In this document: positions 1-7,499 of the stretch, piece after piece
How the letters are laid out: every line of letters starts with the position of its first letter
Numbering within the stretch: the first letter of the stretch is position 1
DNA from: JBFWWP01 sp050246115
GTDB lineage: Bacteria > Planctomycetota > UBA8108 > UBA1146 > JAJFFE01
Reading direction: 5' to 3'
Length of the DNA: 64,000 nucleotides
NCBI GenBank assembly: GCA_050246115.1
Contig: JBFWWP010000022.1
Span: 42,368-106,367 of the forward strand
Position numbers and translations under genes: made by a program
The notes under the pieces: generated by a model
The model's database searches: none
What the model was told of the DNA's origin: nothing
Seen by the model: only the letters and a program-made list of their open reading frames with translations

Positions 1-1488
1 GACCAGTTCCGAGACCCGCACAACCGTTTGCTCCATTCGCTCGGCCCAGGCTTCGAAACTCCTCTCCGCACTCGGAGCCGCCTCTGGGCTCGTCGGTGGT
101 TGCAGGAGGAGCCGGAGCTGATCGGGCAGGGTGCTGAGTTCCTCCAGGCGCGCAAGGACGAGTGGGGTGTCGCTCCCCGCCGCGCCGGCCGCTGCAACCC
201 CCTCCACCGCCCGACGGCGGAGTTCTTCGAGGATCGCGTCGGATCGCTCGAGTCCTTGCTCCATGTGCGCATTGACCGCGTGCACCAACATCGAAAGGTC
301 CCGACGGAGCGAGTCCAGGGTCGTCGCGAGCGAGTCGTGACGCTCGAGCCACTCCGCGAGGGGTCCCATCGCCTCATTCGTCACCGTGGCCTCGTTTGCG
401 ACGGCGCCCGGGCTGGGCTCCGCGGCCCGCGCTTGAAGGCCGAACTCGAGCGCGGCGAGACGTTCGACCAAAGGCGTCAGGTCGAGCGCGTGGGACGATT
501 CCGCCTCGGTGTTGCGCGCAGCGAGGGCGGAGATCACCTTGTCTTCCATCTGCTCGAGTCGCGTCGCCAGCAGGCTCGGTTCGGGGGCTTCGAGTGGGGG
601 CTGCCCCTGCACGGTCTGGGTCACCGCCGTTTCGATCTGGTCGAGCCGAGCGCACAGCCGGTCGAGCGACCCTTCCACCGCCGTGAGCTTCTCTTGGACG
701 CCGGCGACCGCGGTCGCCGCGGCGCGCTGCAGCGCCGAGTCGATCAGCGCTTCGACGTTTGGCATGGCCGGCGGCGACGGCGCCGCACTCGCGGGCGTGT
801 CCACCTGCATCGCGAAGAGCTGTTCGGCGACGACCTGGCGGAGTTCGTCGAGGCCCGGCGGCGGGGCCGGGACCCGTTCGTCCAGGAGTCGCGTCAAGGC
901 GGCGGTCAGCCGCGCTTCGAGTGCCTCGCCGGTCGCGACCTCGGAACCCGCATCCGCGGCAGCAGTCGCGGGTGCGCCTCGACCGAAGTCGTCGAGGCCG
1001 TCCTCGAGCCGGCGTGCGGTGTCCTCGAGCCACCCCAGTTTCTGAACGATCGCTTGCAGAATCTCCCGGGAGTCGGGCTCGTCGCCGGACACTCCCGAAT
1101 CGGCGCTCGACGTCACCGCTGCGGCGACTCGCCCCGGAAGCTCGATGAGCTCTCGGTGCAGGCGTTGGAGTTCACGGGCGGCCGCAGACGCCCCGGTACT
1201 GGCGGGGCTGGACGCCCCCGACAGGCGGTTCGCCTCGGAGAAGACGATCTCTTGCGTGTCCTTCAGGGAGGTCTCCCCGCGCGACTCGGGGGCGCAGACG
1301 CCCAAGTCGTCGAGGGCCCGTGAGAACCGCTGGACCGTCCGCTGGATCCGCTGCTGGATCTCCGCGGACAGCCCCTCCCGGAACTGGTCCAGGACTTTCT
1401 CGCTTCCGGTAGGCCCCCGGGATCGCGAGGACTCGTTGGGCTTCTGGCTCTGCAGGTGACGAATGGCTTGCACTAGCTCGCTGGACAT
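1..1488 (-). CDS. Alanine-rich coiled-coil protein, partial (C-terminus lies beyond the window)
   Basis: An open minus-strand frame starts at ATG 1488 and stays open to base 1, giving 496 codons without a stop. The start has a purine-rich AGGAG-type site about 12 nt upstream. The product begins MSSELVQAIRHLQSQ and is rich in Ala, Glu, Leu, Arg and Asp, with repeated heptad-like stretches such as LCARLDQIETAV and LLATRLEQMEDKVISALAA. There are no cysteine motifs, no signal peptide and no membrane segment, so it is probably a long cytoplasmic helical or filament-forming protein. It is divergent from plsY, with 179 bp between the two starts. The long frames on the other strand have the Arg/Pro-rich composition of antisense shadows. 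I do not recognise a family, and scaffold, motility or division roles are all possible. Confidence 0.72.
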   Translation of the reverse strand, partial: MSSELVQAIRHLQSQKPNESSRSRGPTGSEKVLDQFREGLSAEIQQRIQRTVQRFSRALDDLGVCAPESRGETSLKDTQEIVFSEANRLSGASSPASTGASAAARELQRLHRELIELPGRVAAAVTSSADSGVSGDEPDSREILQAIVQKLGWLEDTARRLEDGLDDFGRGAPATAAADAGSEVATGEALEARLTAALTRLLDERVPAPPPGLDELRQVVAEQLFAMQVDTPASAAPSPPAMPNVEALIDSALQRAAATAVAGVQEKLTAVEGSLDRLCARLDQIETAVTQTVQGQPPLEAPEPSLLATRLEQMEDKVISALAARNTEAESSHALDLTPLVERLAALEFGLQARAAEPSPGAVANEATVTNEAMGPLAEWLERHDSLATTLDSLRRDLSMLVHAVNAHMEQGLERSDAILEELRRRAVEGVAAAGAAGSDTPLVLARLEELSTLPDQLRLLLQPPTSPEAAPSAERSFEAWAERMEQTVVRVSELV

Positions 1489-1544
1489 TTTGGCCGATTC
1501 TCCGCTTCTCCTGCGGTGAGGATTCCCGTCGCCGATTTCGCTAG

Positions 1545-1601
1545 GATGCCGGGCGGCATCGCGTCAGATTGAGCGACCCGTAGGCAAAAGGGGTGCCTAC
1601 G
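1545..1601. promoter_or_regulatory. Two inverted repeats in the divergent intergenic region upstream of plsY
   Basis: Between the minus-strand coiled-coil gene and plsY there are two perfect inverted repeats. GATGCC/GGCATC lies at 1545-1560 with a 4-nt loop. CGTAGGCA/TGCCTACG lies at 1579-1601 with a 7-nt loop. They sit where a divergent promoter or operator would be expected, but I could not assign -35/-10 elements. They could instead form RNA hairpins in the leaders. Confidence 0.35.
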
Positions 1602-1667
1602 AGAAGGTACGATGCTCGCGCGCGCGGAACCAATCGTCCGCCAGCGACAGGAGTGGTGCACACCAGA

Positions 1668-2276
1668 ATGATCGTCATCGCGTGGTTGCTCTTCGCGTTC
1701 GCCTTGGGTGCGGTGCCGTTTGCATTGCTCCTCGGCAGGGCTTTGGGGGTCGACATTCGCCAGGTTGGCAGCGGGAACGTCGGGGCGACCAACCTGGCGC
1801 GCGCTCGCGGCGTCGGCTGGGGAGTGGTCGCCTTCGTCTTGGACGCCGCGAAGGGAGCTCTGCCGGTGTGGGGCGGGAAGCGCTTGGAGGTCTTCTCGGA
1901 ACACCTCGCTTGGCTGCCCGTGATCGCAGGCGCCTGCGCGATCGCCGGGCACTGTTTCAGTCCCTATCTACGGTTTCGCGGCGGCAAGGGAGTGGCCACC
2001 GCTGCTGGGGTTCTGTTGGCGCTGGATGCGGCGTTGCTCGGCATCCTGCTCCTCCTGTGGGGTGGGCTGCTGTGGGGGGCGCGAAACGTCGGTTTGGCGT
2101 CGTCCGTCGCCGCCCTCGGCGCGGGCGTCGCGGGCGTCCTCGAACTGACGAAATCCCGCCCCCAGCCGGTGTTCGCCGGCTTCCTGCTGCTCCTCTCCGT
2201 GCTCGTGCTCGCTCGGCACCATCGCAACCTCCAATCGCTGTTCCGTCGAACCGCGGCCGGACGGGGGGCTGGATGA
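1668..2276 (+). CDS. plsY: Acyl-phosphate:glycerol-3-phosphate acyltransferase PlsY
   Basis: Integral membrane enzyme that moves the acyl group from acyl-phosphate to sn-glycerol-3-phosphate, the first acylation in phospholipid synthesis. The 202-residue product has the family hallmarks: an N-terminal membrane helix, the loop GSGNVGATNLAR near residue 40, HCFSPYLRFRGGKGVATAAG in the middle (the GGKG glycine loop), and a further hydrophobic segment. Length matches the family. ATG 1668 is preferred; a GTG five codons upstream sits right against an AGGAG sequence, so the ATG has the better spacing. The stop overlaps the gpsA start by 4 nt (ATGA), so the enzyme that makes glycerol-3-phosphate and the one that uses it are translationally coupled. 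Confidence 0.95.
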   Translation: MIVIAWLLFAFALGAVPFALLLGRALGVDIRQVGSGNVGATNLARARGVGWGVVAFVLDAAKGALPVWGGKRLEVFSEHLAWLPVIAGACAIAGHCFSPYLRFRGGKGVATAAGVLLALDAALLGILLLLWGGLLWGARNVGLASSVAALGAGVAGVLELTKSRPQPVFAGFLLLLSVLVLARHHRNLQSLFRRTAAGRGAG

Positions 2277-3319
2277 TGGCGCCTGACCTCGCTTCGGGAG
2301 CGACTTCGCGTTCGCCGTCGCTGCCGTCCAACGCCCCCATGGCCTTCGTTCTCGGCGCCGGCTCGTTTGCGGTCGCGCTTACCCAAGTGTTGGTTCGCAA
2401 TGGCTTTCGTGTACGCCTTTGGTGTCGGCGTCCGGAACGTGCCGCGGCGCTGCGGTCCGGCTGCCTGCCGTTGCAGCCGGACCTCGCCTCGTGGCACGAC
2501 CGAGTCGCGGCGATCGAACCCGGCGATCGCGCAGACGGCCCCTACGCGATCGCGATTTCGGTCGTGCCGACCCAGCACCTGCGACGCGTCCTGGCGGAAC
2601 GGTCCTCGGAGATCCCGGCGGACGTGCCCTGGGTGTCGGCCTCCAAGGGCATCGAGATCGGAACGCAAGCGCTGCCGTCGCAGATTCTGCGCGCAGCGGG
2701 GCTCGCTCATGAGGTCGGCGTGCTGTCGGGTCCCAGCCACGCCGAGGAGGTCGTGCGCGGCGTGCCCACCGCGGTGGTTCTCGCGCACCCTGACCGAACG
2801 GTCGGGGCGAGCTTGCAGCTGGCCTTGTCCTCCGACACCTTTCGTGTGTATCTCAGTGACGATCACCGAGGCGTCGAACTCGGTGGGGCGCTCAAGAACG
2901 TGATCGCGGTGGCGGCCGGAATCGCCCTCGGCCACGGCTTCGGCGACAACTCGTTGGCGGCGCTCGTGACCCGTGGATCGGTCGAGATGGCACGTCTTGG
3001 CGAGGCCCTCGGCGGTCAAGCGCGCACGTTTGCTGGCCTGTCCGGTGTGGGCGACCTCATCGTCACGTGCTTCAGTCAGCACTCGCGTAACCGCGCCTTC
3101 GGCCTGCGCGTCGGTCAGGGCGAGAACCCCGAGGAACTGCTCGCGAATGCGGTTGGGGTGGTGGAGGGAGCGCACACGGCGAAGGCCGTCGTCGCGCTGG
3201 CTGACGAAGTCGGCGTCGAGATGCCGATCTCGGAGGAAGTTTTTCGGATCGTGCACGAGCGGAAGCCCGTTGCGGAGGGGATTCGCGACCTGCTGCGGCG
3301 TTCCCTCAAAGACGAGTGA
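2273..3319 (+). CDS. gpsA: Glycerol-3-phosphate dehydrogenase [NAD(P)+]
   Basis: Reduces dihydroxyacetone phosphate to sn-glycerol-3-phosphate, the substrate of the PlsY encoded immediately upstream. The 348-residue protein has an N-terminal Rossmann motif (VLGAGSFAVAL), the VSASKGIE segment, GVLSGPSHAEEV, and LGGALKNVIAVAAGIALG with the catalytic Lys. The C-terminal domain contains GVGDLIVTCFS and SRNRAFG, both typical of GpsA. The nucleotide loop is slightly unusual: the last Gly of the usual GxGxxG is Ala. Two adjacent ATGs (2273, 2276) are possible starts, and ATG 2339 begins exactly at the conserved domain. The first is preferred because it gives a 4-nt overlap with plsY. It also overlaps the next gene by 4 nt. 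Confidence 0.95.
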   Translation: MMAPDLASGATSRSPSLPSNAPMAFVLGAGSFAVALTQVLVRNGFRVRLWCRRPERAAALRSGCLPLQPDLASWHDRVAAIEPGDRADGPYAIAISVVPTQHLRRVLAERSSEIPADVPWVSASKGIEIGTQALPSQILRAAGLAHEVGVLSGPSHAEEVVRGVPTAVVLAHPDRTVGASLQLALSSDTFRVYLSDDHRGVELGGALKNVIAVAAGIALGHGFGDNSLAALVTRGSVEMARLGEALGGQARTFAGLSGVGDLIVTCFSQHSRNRAFGLRVGQGENPEELLANAVGVVEGAHTAKAVVALADEVGVEMPISEEVFRIVHERKPVAEGIRDLLRRSLKDE

Positions 3320-4218
3320 ACCAGACACCTCATGAAGCCAGGCAGACCATGAAGACAATGCCCTCGGTGGACGGCCCGACCCTCGACGATGCCGCGCTCA
3401 TCGAACGCCAAGCCTGCCTCCGAGAGACGCTCTTGGCGCTGTCGCCGGTCGCGGTTGCGTTCTCCGGAGGCGTCGACTCCAGCCTGCTCTACGCCGAGGC
3501 GCGACGGGTTCTCGGCGACCAGGCCGTGGCCGCGATCGGTGTTTCTCCGAGCTTGGCCCGGGCCGACTTGGAAGCGGCGCGCGAAGTGGCTCGTTGGCTG
3601 CAGGCGCCGCTCTTGGAACTCGCCACCGAGGAAGTCGAGCGCGAAGCGTATGCCGCGAATGCGGGAGATCGCTGTTTCCACTGCAAGACCGAACTCTACT
3701 CGCGGCTCGCTGCGGCGCCGGAGCTGACGGGCTGGTCGGTCTGCGACGGTACGAATCTGGACGACCTCGCCGCCGATCGCCCGGGCATGACGGCGGCCGC
3801 GAGGCAAGGGGTACGGAGTCCGCTCCGCGAAGCCGGCTTCGGCAAGGCGCAGATCCGCGAACTCGCCCAAGCGTGGGGGCTCCCGAACTGGGATCGCCCG
3901 GCGCAGCCCTGCCTCGCTTCGCGGGTGCGGGTCGGGACCCGCGTCGACGCAACGGTTCTCGGCGACGTCGAGGCGCTCGAGCAGATTCTCACGGCGGCGG
4001 GCTTTCGAGTGCGTCGTGCGCGGGTCGAGGCGCGCGACGTCGTCGTCACCGTCGACGCCGTGGAACTGGACCGCATCGGAGTGCGCGGCTGGCGCGAGGC
4101 CTTCGTCGCCGAGGCGCGCCGCCGCGGCTATCAACGCGTGCACGTCGATCTGGACGGCTACCGCTCGCCCGGAGTGTCGCCGCCCGACCGCCGCGCCGAG
4201 AACCTGTCGCCACCATGA
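3316..4218 (+). CDS. larE: LarE-type ATP-dependent sulfur transferase (PP-loop protein)
   Basis: Similar to LarE, which adenylates and thiolates the pyridinium-3,5-dicarboxylate nucleotide precursor of the nickel-pincer cofactor. The 300-residue protein has the PP-loop SGGVDSS at residues 50-56, a CxxC at C120/C123 (DRCFHCKTELY), DGTNLDD near 145, and PAQPCLASR with C199. Three cysteines in these places are compatible with the iron-sulfur type of LarE as well as with the single-Cys sacrificial type. No larB or larC is present nearby. Start GTG 3316 overlaps the gpsA stop by 4 nt; ATG 3349 is a plausible alternative. The stop overlaps the glycosyltransferase start (ATGA). Confidence 0.82.
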   Translation: MNQTPHEARQTMKTMPSVDGPTLDDAALIERQACLRETLLALSPVAVAFSGGVDSSLLYAEARRVLGDQAVAAIGVSPSLARADLEAAREVARWLQAPLLELATEEVEREAYAANAGDRCFHCKTELYSRLAAAPELTGWSVCDGTNLDDLAADRPGMTAAARQGVRSPLREAGFGKAQIRELAQAWGLPNWDRPAQPCLASRVRVGTRVDATVLGDVEALEQILTAAGFRVRRARVEARDVVVTVDAVELDRIGVRGWREAFVAEARRRGYQRVHVDLDGYRSPGVSPPDRRAENLSPP

Positions 4219-5723
4219 TCTTCTTCGGGGTTCTGTACGTCGTCCTGCTCGGCGCGATGGTCACCTACGGTTGTCATCGCTACTGGCTCGCGTATGGGTG
4301 CTTTTGGGCTCGTCGTGCACGGGCTCGACGGCGACACGCCGCAACCGAGCGCGGCCCGAACCTGCGCGCTCAGCCGGTGGAGTCGGTCGACGACGGAATC
4401 GCTCGGACCCTCGGGATCGGGGGTGCCGGAGGATCCTGGCCCAAGGTGCTGGTGCAACTCCCGCTCTACAACGAAGGCGAAGTGGCCGCGCGTTTGATCG
4501 AGTCGGCCGCGGCCCTCGACTACGACCGGTCTGCGCTGGAGATCCAGGTGCTGGACGACTCCGACGATGGCTCGGAGCACCTCGTCGCGCGTGAGGTGTC
4601 TCGCTGGCGCCAACTCGGCGTGCCGATCGAACACCTCCGAAGATCGACTCGCGCCGGCTACAAGGCAGGTGCCTTGCGCGCTGGGCTCGAGCGTACCTCC
4701 GCCGAGTTCGTGGCGATCTTCGACGCCGACTTCGTCATCCCCTCCGACTTCTTGCGGCGTGCCATTGCCCCGTTCGCCGATCCCCGCGTCGGCATGGTCC
4801 AGACCCGTTGGTCGTACTTGAACGAGGGCGCCAACTTGCTGACTCGCGTCCAGGCGGTGTTGCTCGATGGCCACTTCGCGGTCGAACACTGCGCGCGTGC
4901 CGCCGCGGGGAGGTTCTTCAACTTCAACGGTACGGCGGGGGTCTGGCGCATCAGCGCAATCGAGGACGCCGGCGGCTGGCGCGCCGACACGGTGACCGAA
5001 GACCTTGACCTGTCCGTGCGCGCGTGGCTTCGGGGTTGGCGCTTTCGCTACCTCGATGAGGTGCGGGTACCGAGTTCCTTGCCGGAGGCGATGGCGGCCT
5101 ACAAGGTTCAGCAGAATCGTTGGGTTTCCGGCTCGCTCCAGACCGCGAAGCAGTGTTTGCCGAAGGTTTGGCGCAGTTCGCTCAGCCGCCTCGACAAGCT
5201 CGATCTCACCCTGTACCTGACCGGCAATCTCGCCTACCTGCTGCTCTTCCTCATGGCCCTCGCGGTGCCGGTGGCAGTACTGTTGCGGCTCGATCAGAGT
5301 CGTGCCGCCTTCGTGTTTTGGGCCGACCTTCCGTTCTTCGTGTTCGCGACGTTGTCGGTGTTCGTCTTCTACGGGGCTGCTCGCCAAGGGCGGCGGCCGG
5401 GGCGCTTCTTCGTGCTGCGCTTGCCGCTGCTGATGGCACTCGGGTTGGGAATGAGCTTGCACAACACGCGCGCCATCCTCCGGGGGTTGCTGGGCCAGTC
5501 ACGGGTGTTCGACCGCACCCCCAAGGGCGGCCTCCACCGCGAAGCGCGAAGCGCCCGGCGGCGCGACCCGGTTGCATGGCTGGAGCCGCTCATGGCGATC
5601 TACCTGACCCTACCCGCACTGATCGTTTTGCGGGGTTGGGCGATTCTGTCGGTGCCGTCGCTGGCGCTGTTCATTGCGGGTTTCGTGATCGTGTCATGGC
5701 GGGCGCCGACGGTTCGGGGATGA
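4215..5723 (+). CDS. Membrane glycosyltransferase, GT2 family (cellulose synthase-like)
   Basis: A 502-residue processive-type GT2 enzyme: an N-terminal membrane helix, a cytoplasmic GT-A domain, then several C-terminal membrane helices. Visible catalytic elements are LPLYNE at about 82-87, the UDP-sugar/metal motif DAD at 170-172, TED at 261-263 and QQNRW (QxxRW type) at 299-303. These are the D, DxD, D, QxxRW set of cellulose, mannan and hyaluronan synthase-like enzymes. Hydrophobic blocks lie near residues 335-360, 370-390 and 460-495. The acceptor and sugar cannot be read from sequence. It is translationally coupled to the LarE-like gene, but the functional link is unclear. It could be a glucosyl- or mannosyl-transferase making an exopolysaccharide. 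Confidence 0.87.
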   Translation: MIFFGVLYVVLLGAMVTYGCHRYWLAYGCFWARRARARRRHAATERGPNLRAQPVESVDDGIARTLGIGGAGGSWPKVLVQLPLYNEGEVAARLIESAAALDYDRSALEIQVLDDSDDGSEHLVAREVSRWRQLGVPIEHLRRSTRAGYKAGALRAGLERTSAEFVAIFDADFVIPSDFLRRAIAPFADPRVGMVQTRWSYLNEGANLLTRVQAVLLDGHFAVEHCARAAAGRFFNFNGTAGVWRISAIEDAGGWRADTVTEDLDLSVRAWLRGWRFRYLDEVRVPSSLPEAMAAYKVQQNRWVSGSLQTAKQCLPKVWRSSLSRLDKLDLTLYLTGNLAYLLLFLMALAVPVAVLLRLDQSRAAFVFWADLPFFVFATLSVFVFYGAARQGRRPGRFFVLRLPLLMALGLGMSLHNTRAILRGLLGQSRVFDRTPKGGLHREARSARRRDPVAWLEPLMAIYLTLPALIVLRGWAILSVPSLALFIAGFVIVSWRAPTVRG

Positions 5724-5889
5724 CGTTTGCGGCGGAGTCTTGGCCCCTTGTCGTCGGGCGCCGCGCGGACCGGTCTGGAGGCCCAGACGGGGGCCGATCG
5801 ACGGCGTAAGGGTTGCGGCCGCGCGCCCGAACCGCTAGGCTGCCCCGCTTTTGCGCGACGCAGAGGACGATCGGAAGCTGCAAGGACGA

Positions 5890-6630
5890 ATGCCGACATC
5901 GTTGCGCAGGAGCCCCAACCGCCTCGTCACGATCGACGGGCCTGCCGGTTGCGGAAAGAGCACCGTGGCGCGGAGCCTCGCGGATCGGCTCCACGGGGTC
6001 GCCTTCGGAACCGGCGTGATCTATCGACTGCTGACCTTTCTGGCACTCGAGGCCGGGGTCGACCTGACCGAGCCGAGCCAGGTGTTGGGGGTCTTGGCGG
6101 ACAACCCGCTGACGCTCGAGGTGGTGGGTGCCGAGTTGCGAGTGGTCGCTGCGCGCGGGGACACGAAGGTGTGGACGTCGGGCGCGGAGCTCCATGAGCC
6201 GCGGGTGACGCGCGAGATCCACTGGCTCGCGGATGCCGCGGAAGTGCGTGCCGCGCTCCTGCCGCTGCAACGCGCGCTGCCGCCGGACCGTATCGTCGTG
6301 GCCGAGGGCCGGGATCTGGGGACCGTGGTCTACCCGGATGCCCCGCTGAAGGTGTTCCTCACCGCCTCGGTCGAAGAACGTGCGCGGCGCCGCCTGGCGG
6401 ATTGGCAGCAGGGGGCCGCGACGGAATCGCTCGACCTGGCCGGCGTCGAGGCCGAGATCGAAGCGCGCGACCGACGCGACCGCGGGAGGCCCGTGGCGCC
6501 GCTGGTGGCAGCACCGGACGCGCGCGTCGTCGACAGCACCGCCCAGACCGTCGCGATGGTGGTGCAGGAGATCATGCAGTGGGTGCCGAAGAAGTGGCTC
6601 GCGATCGAGCCGGGTTCCTCTACTACTTAA
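5890..6630 (+). CDS. cmk: Cytidylate kinase
   Basis: Phosphorylates CMP and dCMP with ATP. The product (246 residues from ATG 5890) has the P-loop GPAGCGKST, then FGTGVIYRL where the family usually has DTGAxYR. The VAEGRDLGTVVYPDA motif binds CMP, and RDRRDRGRPVAPL corresponds to the RDxxDxxRxxxPL segment. ATG 5890 is preserved in front of the domain and has AAGGA just upstream; a TTG 13 codons earlier is also in frame. The stop codon shares one base with the plsC start (TAATG). The cmk-plsC-rpsA order matches a well-known bacterial neighbourhood. Confidence 0.94.
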   Translation: MPTSLRRSPNRLVTIDGPAGCGKSTVARSLADRLHGVAFGTGVIYRLLTFLALEAGVDLTEPSQVLGVLADNPLTLEVVGAELRVVAARGDTKVWTSGAELHEPRVTREIHWLADAAEVRAALLPLQRALPPDRIVVAEGRDLGTVVYPDAPLKVFLTASVEERARRRLADWQQGAATESLDLAGVEAEIEARDRRDRGRPVAPLVAAPDARVVDSTAQTVAMVVQEIMQWVPKKWLAIEPGSSTT

Positions 6631-7292
6631 TGAGGTTCTTGGCGCGAGTGACGGCGACGGTGTACCTGCGACACCGGTCGGCCGGTCACGAGCACGTCCC
6701 TCGCGAAGGGGGGTTTTTGCTCGCGCCGAACCACGCGAGCTACTTGGATCCGGTGCTCGTGGGGTGTCGAGTGCGGCGGCCGATCCACTTCATGGCTCGG
6801 GCGACCCTGTTTCGCGGGCCGCTCGGGGCCCTGATCCGCAGGCTCAACGCCTTCCCCGTGAACCGCGGGGGGGTGAGCAAGGAGGCGATCCGCAGCGTCT
6901 TGGAGCTGCTCGCCGACCGCCAGGGGGTGCTCGTTTTCCCAGAGGGGACTCGCAGTGAGGACGGGCACTTGGGTAAGATCGAGACGGGTGTTGTCCGAAT
7001 CGCCCAACTCGCGGGGGTCCCGGTGGTTCCGGCGTACGTGTCCGGCAGCTATCGGGCGCTCGGACGCGGGGCGTCGTTTCCGCGCCCGGTGCCGACGTCG
7101 GTTCGATTCGGGCCGCCGCTGCGCTTCGAGCGCGGCGCGGACCCAGAGGTGTGTGCGGCGGCGCTGCGGGGGAGCCTCCTGGCCCTCGGCGCGCCGTTCG
7201 AGTTCGCAGATCGTCGTGATGATTCATTGGACGGAGACGCTGTGATCGTCCGCGAGCCGAGCGCTCACGGGCCGGTCGCGCCGAAACCGTAG
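6630..7292 (+). CDS. plsC: 1-acyl-sn-glycerol-3-phosphate acyltransferase (PlsC family)
   Basis: Acylates lysophosphatidic acid to phosphatidic acid, the second acylation after PlsY. The 220-residue protein shows the LPLAT motifs in order: NHASYLDP (the HxxxxD catalytic box), a second motif around FPVNRGGV, FPEGTRS (motif III) and VPVVPAYVSGS (motif IV). An N-terminal hydrophobic stretch and basic residues suggest peripheral membrane association. It starts at ATG 6630, sharing one base with the cmk stop. Together with plsY and gpsA, the window encodes most of the route from glycerol-3-phosphate to phosphatidic acid. Confidence 0.93.
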   Translation: MRFLARVTATVYLRHRSAGHEHVPREGGFLLAPNHASYLDPVLVGCRVRRPIHFMARATLFRGPLGALIRRLNAFPVNRGGVSKEAIRSVLELLADRQGVLVFPEGTRSEDGHLGKIETGVVRIAQLAGVPVVPAYVSGSYRALGRGASFPRPVPTSVRFGPPLRFERGADPEVCAAALRGSLLALGAPFEFADRRDDSLDGDAVIVREPSAHGPVAPKP

Positions 7293-7465
7293 GGTAGCCT
7301 GGATCGATCCGTAGCGGTGACGCGACGGTGACCGCGCGTTGACGCGGCCGTGATCGAGGCGTGGTGGAGTGTCGTCGTTGCCGAGTGCTTGTTCGAATTC
7401 TCGGAACCCAGAGGAGGGGAGTCCGAGCACCGACTCGTCCGGTCGCGAACGCTCCACTGTCAAGC

Positions 7466-7492
7466 AACTTCAACTTTTGATTGATCGAAGTT
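7466..7492 (+). promoter_or_regulatory. Inverted repeat just upstream of rpsA
   Basis: AACTTC at 7466-7471 and GAAGTT at 7487-7492 can pair across a 15-nt loop and end 7 nt before the rpsA ATG. No Shine-Dalgarno sequence is visible in the last 20 nt. This AT-richer leader resembles the situation in other bacteria where rpsA lacks a strong ribosome site and is autoregulated; that role here is inference. Confidence 0.3.
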
Positions 7493-7499
7493 TTCTCTA

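Noticed and set aside
28..1323. Long plus-strand frame at the left edge
   Set aside because: Arg/Leu-rich and without family signals; the minus strand carries a continuous, coherent coding frame over the same bases.
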